Assembly (NCBI RefSeq): GCF_013761175.1
Contig: NZ_JACDUR010000006.1
Location: 434,001-498,000, forward strand
DNA: 64,000 nucleotides
Origin: Nonomuraea soli
GTDB lineage: Bacteria; Actinomycetota; Actinomycetes; Streptosporangiales; Streptosporangiaceae
Direction: 5' to 3'
Numbering within the stretch: the first letter of the stretch is position 1; each line of letters opens with the position of its first letter. Positions 26,563 through 34,334 of the stretch are shown in pieces. The notes under the pieces were generated by a model. That model saw only the letters and a list, made by a program, of their open reading frames with translations, had not been told where the DNA came from and did no database searches. The position numbers and the translations under genes were made by a program.

Positions 26563-29499
26563 GTGAACCAGACGACGTATCACGAGGGACTGCGCGCTCC
26601 TGACAGTGGTCCCGACGACTCCGGCAGGGAGTATCGCAAGAAGCTCCCCATGTGGGACCGCATCAAGTTCCTGATCCTGCTCACCGTGGCCTTCCTCATC
26701 CTGACCTGGAAGACCATGGCCGACTACCAGGGCATCATGCCCTTCGTCGAGGCCCTGCGCTCGATCGCGGCGGAACACCAGTGGATCTTCTGGTTCCTCG
26801 GCATCGAGGTGCTGCGCCAGCTCCACTTCCTGATCAGCGAGAAATCCTCCGGCTACCACCACTTCTGGAGCAAGACGATCTTCGGCGGCACCGAACGCTG
26901 GAGCAAACGCCGCTTCAGCGACTGGACCCGCTTCCGCGTCTCCAGATGGGCCAAGGTCGCCTTCTTCGTCACCGTGCTGGCCCTGGTGCTCGGAGCGGTG
27001 CTCGACACCAGCCCGTTCATCGCGATCTTCCAGGCGCCCGCGCTGCTGTTCATGGCCCTGCCGTACGTCGCGCAGCTGGCCTTCGCCTTCTTCTTCGTCA
27101 TCTTCCAGTTCGTCGGACTGTTCTGGTTCCTGTCGCGCGGCGGCATCGAGACCTACTTCCCCGACGACATCAAGACCCGGTTCAAGGACGTGTGGGGCCA
27201 GGACCACGTGGTCGAGCGGGTCCGGGAGAACATCGTCTTCCTGGAGCGGCCCGAGGCGATCGAGGACAAGGGCGGCTACGTGCCGGGCGGCCTGCTGCTG
27301 TGGGGCCCGCCGGGCACCGGCAAGACCCTGATGGCCGAGGCGGTCGCGGGCGAGACCGGCAAGCCGTACGTCTTCGTCGACCCCGGCGCCTTCATCAACA
27401 TGTTCATGGGCATCGGCATCCTCAAGGTCAAGGGCCTCTTCCGCAAGCTGCGCAAGCTCGCGCTGCGCTACGGCGGAGTGATCGTCTTCTTCGACGAGGC
27501 CGACTCGCTCGGACGCCGCGGCAGGCTGGCCGGCCAGCCGCAGCCGGGAGCGGGCTTCACCCACACCGGCTGCCACGGCTTCAACTACCTGGCCGAGGAC
27601 AGCAGGTCGAGGCTGACGTTCAGGACCCCGCAGGACGAGCCGGTCGAGAAACGCCGCTTCATCATGGGCGGCGGCATGAACGGCGGAGGCGGCGACATGG
27701 GCACGCTGCAGGCGCTGCTCACGGAGCTGTCGGGCCTGAAGAAGCCGCGCGGCTTCTTCAACCGGCTGGTACGGCGGGCCCTGGGCATGCGGCCCAAGCC
27801 CCCGCCCAAGTACCGCATCCTCGTCATGATGGCGACCAACATGCCCGACGTCCTCGACGAGGCGCTCCTGCGCCCCGGCCGCATCGACCGCATCTACAAG
27901 GTGGGCTACCCCTCCAAGGCCGGACGGGTGCGCACCTACGAGGGCTACTTCGCCAAGGTCGAGCACAACCTGACACCCGAGCAGATCGACAAGCTCGCGA
28001 CCATCACCCCGTACGCCACGGGCGCCACGATCAAGGACATGGTCAACGAGTCCCTGATCACCGCGATCCGCGACGGCCGCGACGTGATCACCTGGGCCGA
28101 CGTGCTGCGCGCCAAGCGGCTCAAGCAGCTCGGACCGCCCGAGGACGTGGAGTACATCGAGCGCGAGAGGCACGCGGTCGCCGTCCACGAGGCCTGCCAC
28201 GCGGTGATCGCCTACCGCACCCGCTACCACCTCGAGATCGACGTCGCCACGATCGAGAAGGGCGCCGACTACCTGGGCATGGTCGCCTCCATCAAGCCGG
28301 AGGACCAGTTCACCCGCTGGAAGTCGGAGTACGAGGCCGACATCATGGTCTCGCTGGCCTCCCTGGCCGGTGAGCGCATGTTCTTCGGCGAGGACAACTC
28401 CTCCGGCGTCTCGGGAGACCTGCACTCGGCGACGTTCCTCACCGCCCTGATGGAATCGCACTGGGGCATGGGCACCGGTGTCACCTCGCTACCGGCGCTC
28501 CAGCAACTGGAGATCATGGGCGGTGGCAAGGCGATGCCCAGGCAGCGGCCCACCGGCGGGCCGATCTCCATCGGTTTCACCGGCAGCGGCGACTCCGGCA
28601 GGCGCCCCGCCGACGAGGAATCGCCGCACGTCCTCGGCGAGCGCATCGAGTGGAACCTGGTGCGCCTCATGGGTATGGCCGAGGACCTGCTGCGAGAGCA
28701 CCGCCGAGACGTGCTCTGCCTGGCTCACGCCCTGGAGACGCACAAGACGCTCAACGGCGACGACGTGGTGGCGATCTTCGAGCGGCGGCGCGGCACGCTG
28801 GTCGACGGCTCGATCTACGAGTCCGACGAGCTGTTCGCCGAGATCGAGGAGTACCACGAGGAGGCGGCACGCGCCCACCGCGAGCACAGCCCCGTCATGC
28901 GCGAGCTGCCGGGCGCGGTCGAGGAGCAGGAATCGTACGCCGCCATGGTCACCACCGTTCCTGGAGCGCCGGCGCACGTCGCCGTCGCCCCGATGGCGAC
29001 CGAGGTGGTGATCGCGCCGCCGCCCCACACGCCGGTCGCGCTCTCGGAGAACGGCAGGCAGCCGGAGTTCGTGCCATGGGCCGCCGAGCCCCAGCCGATC
29101 CCGGGCGCCACGCCGCTCGCCGCCTCCGCACCGCCCGCCGCCGAGACGCCCAGGAGCCGGGGCAAGGGCGTGCTGGTGGTCGTCGGCAGCCTGTTCGCGC
29201 TGGTCGCGGTGGCCGTGGTCGGCGCGCTGGTGGCCACGGGAGGCCTGCCGGGCGCGGCGTCGTCCGCGGTCTCGGGCGTGGCCTCGCCCGGGCTGCTCGC
29301 CGTGCTGTTCATCATCGTCGTCGCGGTCATCGTGGGCATCGGCGTCGCGATGATCATGGTGAGGAACATGCGGTCCGCCCAGGCCAGGGCCGAGCAGGAC
29401 AGGGACCGGGCCAACGCCCGCGCCCAGCTGCTGGCAGCCGCCATGGATCCGGAGACGGCGATGCGCCTGCTCGGCTACGACGGGAGGAAGGAACCCTAG
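26563..29499 (+). CDS. FtsH-like membrane AAA+ metalloprotease, divergent
   Basis: The 978-residue protein has four hydrophobic stretches before the AAA domain (about 34-48, 73-90, 131-146, 152-190). Then come Walker A GPPGTGKT at 248-255, Walker B VIVFFDEAD at 306-314, the arginine-finger-type segment LLRPGRIDR, and a zinc motif H542-E-A-C-H546, with a later Asp619 (SGVSGDLHSAT) that matches the third zinc ligand of FtsH. Classical FtsH has HEAGH. An insert of about 80 residues follows Walker B. After the protease domain, a proline-rich linker leads to two further membrane helices (about 862-885 and 899-925). It is far longer than housekeeping FtsH (about 650 aa). Substrates unknown. Confidence 0.85.
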   Translation: MNQTTYHEGLRAPDSGPDDSGREYRKKLPMWDRIKFLILLTVAFLILTWKTMADYQGIMPFVEALRSIAAEHQWIFWFLGIEVLRQLHFLISEKSSGYHHFWSKTIFGGTERWSKRRFSDWTRFRVSRWAKVAFFVTVLALVLGAVLDTSPFIAIFQAPALLFMALPYVAQLAFAFFFVIFQFVGLFWFLSRGGIETYFPDDIKTRFKDVWGQDHVVERVRENIVFLERPEAIEDKGGYVPGGLLLWGPPGTGKTLMAEAVAGETGKPYVFVDPGAFINMFMGIGILKVKGLFRKLRKLALRYGGVIVFFDEADSLGRRGRLAGQPQPGAGFTHTGCHGFNYLAEDSRSRLTFRTPQDEPVEKRRFIMGGGMNGGGGDMGTLQALLTELSGLKKPRGFFNRLVRRALGMRPKPPPKYRILVMMATNMPDVLDEALLRPGRIDRIYKVGYPSKAGRVRTYEGYFAKVEHNLTPEQIDKLATITPYATGATIKDMVNESLITAIRDGRDVITWADVLRAKRLKQLGPPEDVEYIERERHAVAVHEACHAVIAYRTRYHLEIDVATIEKGADYLGMVASIKPEDQFTRWKSEYEADIMVSLASLAGERMFFGEDNSSGVSGDLHSATFLTALMESHWGMGTGVTSLPALQQLEIMGGGKAMPRQRPTGGPISIGFTGSGDSGRRPADEESPHVLGERIEWNLVRLMGMAEDLLREHRRDVLCLAHALETHKTLNGDDVVAIFERRRGTLVDGSIYESDELFAEIEEYHEEAARAHREHSPVMRELPGAVEEQESYAAMVTTVPGAPAHVAVAPMATEVVIAPPPHTPVALSENGRQPEFVPWAAEPQPIPGATPLAASAPPAAETPRSRGKGVLVVVGSLFALVAVAVVGALVATGGLPGAASSAVSGVASPGLLAVLFIIVVAVIVGIGVAMIMVRNMRSAQARAEQDRDRANARAQLLAAAMDPETAMRLLGYDGRKEP

Positions 29500-29511
29500 A
29501 GCGGTCATTGG

Positions 29512-29544
29512 CGGCCGCCGCTCCCGACGCGGGGGCGGCGGCCG
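29512..29544 (+). terminator. Stem-loop terminator after the FtsH-like gene
   Basis: CGGCCGCCGC at 29512-29521 is exactly complementary to GCGGCGGCCG at 29535-29544 with a 13-nt loop, 13 bp after the stop codon. It separates the lipoprotein-protease operon from the antiporter gene. Confidence 0.75.
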
Positions 29545-29590
29545 TCCGTGTTGCCAGGGCTCGTTCAGGTCGCACCGATAAGGTGGCCGC

Positions 29591-30679
29591 ATGATCGATA
29601 CGCTCCGTAGCAGCTGGTTGCGCTGGGAAGTCATCGTTCCTCCACTGGCTCTGCTGGTGCTGGCCCTGACCTACGGCGCCGAGCAGAACGGAGTGCTGAC
29701 GACGATCGACGCGGTGGCGCTCATCGCCGCCGTCGTGGTGGCCGTGCACCACGCCGAGGTGGTGGCGCACCGGGTGGGCGAGCCGTTCGGCACGCTGATC
29801 CTGGCCATCGCGGTGACGGTCATCGAGGTCGGGCTGATCCTGATGCTGATGACCGGCGGCGGCGGTGACACCAGCGCGCTGGCGCGTGACACGGTCTTCG
29901 CCGCCTTCATGATCGTCTGTAATGGCGTGGTCGGCCTGTGCCTGCTGGTCGGCGGGCTGCGCCACCGGGTGGTCGAGTTCAAGGTCGAGGGCGTGACCGC
30001 GACGCTGGCCACCCTGTCGGCGGTGGCCACGCTCTCCCTGGTGCTGCCCGCCTTCACCACCAGCACGCCCGGACCGACCTTCTCAGGCCCGCAACTCGCC
30101 TTCGCCGGCGTCGCCTCGCTCGTGCTGTACGGCGTCTTCGTGGTCATGCAGACCGTACGGCACCGCGACTACTTCCTGCCGCCCGGCCACGGCGAGGAGG
30201 AGGACCACGCCGAGCCTCCGTCGGCGCAGCGTGCCTGGATCAGCCTGGCGCTGCTGCTGGTCAGCCTCGTCTGCGTGGTCGGGCTGGCCAAGACCGTCTC
30301 CCCGGCGATCGAGGGCGCGGTGGACGCCATCGGCGCGCCCGCCTCGGTGGTCGGCGTGGTGATCGCCCTGCTGGTGTTGTCGCCCGAGACCGTGGCGGCC
30401 GTTCGCGCCGCCAAGCGCAACCGCGTGCAGACCAGCTTCAACCTGGCGCTCGGCTCGGCGCTGGCCAGCATCGGCCTGACCATCCCGGCGATCGCGGTGG
30501 CCTCGATCTGGCTGGACGGCCCGCTCACCCTGGGCCTGGGCGGCAAGGAGATGGTCATGCTCGCGCTGACGGTCGTGGTGACCACGCTGACCGTCGCTCC
30601 TGGCCGCGCCACCCTCATGCAGGGAACGGTGCATCTGACCATCTTCGGGGCGTTCCTCTTCCTCGCCGTCACGCCGTGA
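29591..30679 (+). CDS. ChaA-like Ca2+(Na+)/H+ antiporter
   Basis: The 362-residue protein has ten or more hydrophobic helices and the two inverted CaCA repeats: GEPFGTLILAIAVTVIEVGLI near residue 62 and SPETVAAVRAAKRNRVQTS followed by NLALGSALASIGLTIPA near 265-300. The conserved acidic residues in both repeats are present. It exchanges Ca2+ or Na+ for protons across the membrane. It stands alone, with a terminator upstream and the glnII promoter downstream. Confidence 0.9.
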   Translation: MIDTLRSSWLRWEVIVPPLALLVLALTYGAEQNGVLTTIDAVALIAAVVVAVHHAEVVAHRVGEPFGTLILAIAVTVIEVGLILMLMTGGGGDTSALARDTVFAAFMIVCNGVVGLCLLVGGLRHRVVEFKVEGVTATLATLSAVATLSLVLPAFTTSTPGPTFSGPQLAFAGVASLVLYGVFVVMQTVRHRDYFLPPGHGEEEDHAEPPSAQRAWISLALLLVSLVCVVGLAKTVSPAIEGAVDAIGAPASVVGVVIALLVLSPETVAAVRAAKRNRVQTSFNLALGSALASIGLTIPAIAVASIWLDGPLTLGLGGKEMVMLALTVVVTTLTVAPGRATLMQGTVHLTIFGAFLFLAVTP

Positions 30680-30700
30680 GGTCGGTCACACAGGTCACGA

Positions 30701-30738
30701 TTTACACCGCGTTCACATTCGGGCAAAACCCGGGAAAC
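30701..30738. promoter_or_regulatory. GlnR-box-like array upstream of glnII
   Basis: Four pentamers repeat every 11 bp: TTTAC, TTCAC, GCAAA, GAAAC, each separated by exactly 6 bp. This is close to the Streptomyces GlnR pattern gTnAc-n6-GaAAc, in which glnII is a known target. The order of half-sites is imperfect, so the call is tentative. Confidence 0.4.
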
Positions 30739-30788
30739 GGCACGCTGGTTGTCTTCAGCGTGGCACGTAAACGCTGAAGGAGAGTTCC

Positions 30789-31808
30789 GTGAGCTACAAG
30801 GCTGAATACATCTGGATTGACGGCACCGAGCCCACGGCGCTGCTCCGGTCGAAGACGAAGATCGTGGCCGACGGCGAGCAGCCGCCGGTGTGGGGCTTCG
30901 ACGGTTCCAGCACCAACCAGGCCGAGGGCCACTCCTCCGACCGCGTGCTGCGCCCGGTCTTCGTCTGCCCGGACCCGATCCGCGGCGGCGACAACCGGCT
31001 CGTGCTGTGCGAGGTCGAGGAGATCGACGGCAACCCGCACCCCAGCAACACTCGCGCCCTGGCCCGCGAGGTCGCCGAGCGTTACGCCGAGCAGGAGTCC
31101 TGGTTCGGCATCGAGCAGGAGTACACCTTCTTCAAGGGCTCGCGCCCGCTGGGCTTCCCCGAGGGCGGCTTCCCCGCCCCGCAGGGCCCGTACTACTGCG
31201 GCGTCGGCGCCGACGTCATCTTCGGCCGCGAGATCGTCGAGCTCCACATGGACCGCTGCCTGGCCGCCGGCCTGAAGCTGTCCGGCATCAACGCCGAGGT
31301 CATGCCCGGCCAGTGGGAGTTCCAGATCGGCCCGGCCACCACCCTTGAGGTCGCCGACCACCTGTGGGTGGCCCGCTGGCTGCTCTACCGCACCGCCGAG
31401 GAGTTCGGCGTGGAGGCCACCCTCGACGCCAAGCCCGCCCGTGGCGACTGGAACGGCGCCGGTGCGCACACCAACTTCTCCACCAAGGCGATGCGCGAGA
31501 ACTACGACGCCATCATCGTGGCCTGCGAGTCACTGGGCGAGAACGACAAGCCGCTCGAGCACGTCACGCAGTACGGCGCCGGCATCGAGTCCCGCCTCAC
31601 CGGCCACCACGAGACCGCCCCGTGGAACAAGTACTCCTACGGCGTCTCCAACCGCGGCGCCTCGGTCCGCATCCCGTGGCAGGTCGAGGTCGACCGCAAG
31701 GGCTACATCGAGGACCGCCGCCCGAACGCCAACGTCGACCCGTACGTGGTGACCCGCCTCCTGGTCGACACCTGCTGCGCCGCCCTGGAGAAGGCCGGCC
31801 TGGTCTAG
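30789..31808 (+). CDS. glnII: Type II glutamine synthetase
   Basis: The 339-residue enzyme is of the short, eukaryote-like GSII class: WGFDGSSTNQAEGHSSDR, WFGIEQEYTFF, NAEVMPGQWEFQIGP and NGAGAHTNFSTKAMRE, then NRGASVRIP. It ligates ammonia to glutamate using ATP in the cytosol. Unlike GSI it lacks an adenylylation loop. Start GTG 30789 has an AAGGAGA site 7 nt upstream. A stem-loop follows the stop. Regulation by GlnR is suggested by the upstream array and by the known regulon in Streptomyces. Confidence 0.95.
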   Translation: MSYKAEYIWIDGTEPTALLRSKTKIVADGEQPPVWGFDGSSTNQAEGHSSDRVLRPVFVCPDPIRGGDNRLVLCEVEEIDGNPHPSNTRALAREVAERYAEQESWFGIEQEYTFFKGSRPLGFPEGGFPAPQGPYYCGVGADVIFGREIVELHMDRCLAAGLKLSGINAEVMPGQWEFQIGPATTLEVADHLWVARWLLYRTAEEFGVEATLDAKPARGDWNGAGAHTNFSTKAMRENYDAIIVACESLGENDKPLEHVTQYGAGIESRLTGHHETAPWNKYSYGVSNRGASVRIPWQVEVDRKGYIEDRRPNANVDPYVVTRLLVDTCCAALEKAGLV

Positions 31809-31824
31809 AACCGATCTCGGTCTG

Positions 31825-31855
31825 AAACGCCCTCACCTTCCGGTGGGGGCGTTTT
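31825..31855 (+). terminator. Intrinsic terminator after glnII
   Basis: AAACGCCC at 31825-31832 pairs with GGGCGTTT at 31847-31854, with an inner CACC/GGTG helix (31834-31837 and 31842-31845), followed by a T-run. This is the best-formed rho-independent terminator in the window. Confidence 0.85.
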
Positions 31856-31872
31856 CTGCGTTAGCGTGCCTC

Positions 31873-32934
31873 ATGGCGAACCCTCTGTTCCGCGATTTAC
31901 AGGGGCAGGACGCCTATGCGGTCCTCGACGTCCCGACCGACAGCGACGTCGCCGCCATCAAGCAGGCGCACCGCCGCCTCATCCTGGCCTGGCACCCCGA
32001 CAAACACCGCGACAGCGAGCGGCTGGAGCAGGCCGAGCAGATCACCCGGCTGGCCAACCTGGCGCTGCGGATCCTGCTGAACTTCCGCGACGACTACAAC
32101 CGCCACCTCGGCCTCGAACGCCGTCCCCACATCCCGCCCGAGTGGCGCTCACCCTGGGACAACCCGCCACCGCCGCGCCCCGGCCCCTCCAAGCCGCCGC
32201 CTCCCGCCGACCCGCCGACCCCCTCGCAGCCCCCGCCGGAAGCCCGGCCCGAGCCGGAAACGTGGCGGCAGCCACCGCCGTCCCGGCCGCGTCCCAACGA
32301 CCTGGTGCGTGGCCTGCGCGTGTTGTCCGCCCTCGGCTTCGTGGCCGCCCTGATCTTCCTGGCGCCGCACGCCGGTCAGCTGATCCTGCGCGTCACCACC
32401 CAGGTCGGCGCGCCGGTCCCCGAGGCCATGGGCGGCCAGTGGATCGGCACGGGCGTGACCTCCTCCGGCGAGCAGTACGTCGTCCGCCTGTCGCTGACTC
32501 CCGGCTACTCCACCGGGAGCGCCACCTACCCGCTGCGCGCGTGCACCGCCGTCCTGACCCCGGTCTCGGCCGAGGGGCAGGCCGTCACCGTCGAACAGCA
32601 GGCGCCCAGCGGGTGCACCACCGCGACCGCCCTGCTGCGCCCGAGCGCCAGCGGTCTCGACCTCGTCACCGGCGACCAGGTCACCGCATTGCGCCCCGAC
32701 CGGCCCGTCACCGCGCGCGGCTGGTGGGTCGGCTACACGCTCGACATCCACGTCGACAACCGTGTCGTACGGCGGGGCGGCACGGTCTGCCCGATGACGC
32801 CCATCGGACCCGACACGTTCGCCGTAGGCGGCACCACCTGCCCCGACAACGGCGTCTGGCAGGTCGGCTCCGGCCGCGCCACCTTTCGCGACACCCGCGG
32901 GCAGACCCTCAGCGAACCACTGTGGCCCGCCTAG
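31873..32934 (+). CDS. J-domain membrane protein
   Basis: The 353-residue protein has an N-terminal DnaJ domain (DAYAVLDVPTDSDVAAIKQA, HPD at 41-43), a long Pro-rich linker (about 90-140), one membrane helix (about 154-175) and an extracytoplasmic C-terminal domain with three Cys that may form disulfides. The J-domain would recruit DnaK in the cytosol while the outer domain senses or binds something outside. No known full-length family. Start ATG 31873, only about 20 bp after the glnII terminator. It overlaps the convergent gene by 4 nt. Confidence 0.8.
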   Translation: MANPLFRDLQGQDAYAVLDVPTDSDVAAIKQAHRRLILAWHPDKHRDSERLEQAEQITRLANLALRILLNFRDDYNRHLGLERRPHIPPEWRSPWDNPPPPRPGPSKPPPPADPPTPSQPPPEARPEPETWRQPPPSRPRPNDLVRGLRVLSALGFVAALIFLAPHAGQLILRVTTQVGAPVPEAMGGQWIGTGVTSSGEQYVVRLSLTPGYSTGSATYPLRACTAVLTPVSAEGQAVTVEQQAPSGCTTATALLRPSASGLDLVTGDQVTALRPDRPVTARGWWVGYTLDIHVDNRVVRRGGTVCPMTPIGPDTFAVGGTTCPDNGVWQVGSGRATFRDTRGQTLSEPLWPA

Positions 32935-34223
32935 ACCAGCCGTGACTGGTACACCCGCCTGGCCTCCGACAACGTCGCCAGCCTGCCGGGGGCGACGCGG
33001 TCCCGGATCAGCTCCTCCAGCAGGTCCAGCCACTGCAGGCAGAAGGTGACGTCCTCCTCGCGCGCCACCCGGCGGTGCTCCACGTCGAGGTAGACCGGGC
33101 TGGTGTGGGCACGCACGAGGCCCTCGCCCTCGGCCACCGCCACCACGTAGGTGGGCCACACGACCGGCATGTCGGCGCTCACCTCGTGGCCGGGGCCCGA
33201 GACCAGTTCGCCGTCGGCCGTCAGGACGCGGATGCGCTCGGTCTGCGGGCCGATCAGGCGGGCGGTCACCCGGACGGGCTCGCCCGGCGTCAGGTCGAGC
33301 GTGGAGCCCGGTCCGTGGCCGTTGACCTCCAGCTCCAGGAAGGGGCCGGTGGTGGCGAACGTGCGGCCCCGCCGTACCGCCTCCGCGTACGACTCGGCGG
33401 TCAGCGGCCCGTCGACGTGCGCGTAGGTGCGCTCACGGCCGATCGGGCCCAGCCGGTGCGCCGTGCCCGCGACCGCGGCGATGCGGTTGCCCGCGCCGAC
33501 CAGCCGCCGGTAGGCCCGCGCCGAGGCGATCACGGAGGAGAAGCTGTCGACCAGGCCGAGCGCGGCGTCGACCACCGCCATGCGCGAGTCGTGGCCCGGA
33601 TCGCCCGACTTGAGCAGCTGCTGCGGCGTCTCCACCGGGCCGCCGAAGGCGTTGGCGTACCCGATCAGGGCGCCGCGCTCACGCAGCCGCCGCAGGGCGT
33701 CGGTCGTCGGCGGCCAGTCGTCGAACTCCTGCGTGCTCGTCGCCAGCCCCACGCGCGCCACATGGGTCTCGTCGGACCAGGGCAGGTTGCGTCCCGCCCA
33801 GTCGCCGCTCTCGGCGTCCTGCGGGAGCAGGTTGACCACGTGCAGGTCCTCGCCGTGCTGGGAGGCGGCCACCCACTGGGTGGGACGGTTGAAGCACACG
33901 TGCAGGTCGCCGCCGTACCAGCCCATGGCCGCGGCGTCGTAGAGCCTCGTGGGGGAGAGCTCCACCAGCGTCTCCCCGTCGCCGGGGACGAGCGTGGTCT
34001 GCGCGAAGCCGTACTCCATGCCCCGCGCCGCCCGCACGGTCAGCGGCCGCGCCGGGACCCGCAGGACGACGTCGTCGCCGTGGAAGTACGGCAGGCCGTC
34101 GAGGTCGCGCGCCGGTGACGCCCCCGATGGATACCAGCCCTTGCCGTCGTCGGTCCACACACTCCAGCGGCAGGGGAAGCCGGCCTTGAGACGGATGGTC
34201 GCTAATGAGACATCAGTGCGCAT
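32931..34223 (-). CDS. CehA/McbA-like (PHP-fold) protein, degenerate metal site
   Basis: The 430-residue protein resembles CehA/McbA metallohydrolases: MGWYGGDLHVCFN near 99-112, DLHVVNLLPQDAESG, a WAGRNLPWSDETHVARVG segment and ALIGYANAFGG. The family's metal-binding DLHVH is here DLHVC (106-110), and other expected His residues are replaced, so it may not be an active hydrolase. Start ATG 34223 is preceded by GGGGAG at 6 nt; an in-frame ATG at 34253 is less well placed. Role unknown. Confidence 0.7.
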   Translation of the reverse strand: MRTDVSLATIRLKAGFPCRWSVWTDDGKGWYPSGASPARDLDGLPYFHGDDVVLRVPARPLTVRAARGMEYGFAQTTLVPGDGETLVELSPTRLYDAAAMGWYGGDLHVCFNRPTQWVAASQHGEDLHVVNLLPQDAESGDWAGRNLPWSDETHVARVGLATSTQEFDDWPPTTDALRRLRERGALIGYANAFGGPVETPQQLLKSGDPGHDSRMAVVDAALGLVDSFSSVIASARAYRRLVGAGNRIAAVAGTAHRLGPIGRERTYAHVDGPLTAESYAEAVRRGRTFATTGPFLELEVNGHGPGSTLDLTPGEPVRVTARLIGPQTERIRVLTADGELVSGPGHEVSADMPVVWPTYVVAVAEGEGLVRAHTSPVYLDVEHRRVAREEDVTFCLQWLDLLEELIRDRVAPGRLATLSEARRVYQSRLV

Positions 34224-34271
34224 CGGTATCTCCCCGTAGTCGACGGTTCGCACATAGTGACACGCGCGTCA

Positions 34272-34302
34272 CCCGCCGGGAAGCCCCGTGCTTCCCGGCG
34301 GG
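34272..34302 (-). terminator. 13-bp stem-loop; terminator or IS605-type end relic
   Basis: CCCGCCGGGAAGC at 34272-34284 is exactly complementary to GCTTCCCGGCGGG at 34290-34302 with a 5-nt loop. It lies just beyond the stop of the minus-strand aldehyde dehydrogenase and can act as its terminator. The stretch from 34281 also resembles the left-end hairpin of the TnpB element at 41 kb (see findings). Confidence 0.65.
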
Positions 34303-34334
34303 GTGGAGATTCTTACCATCCGGGTGTCGTTTTG

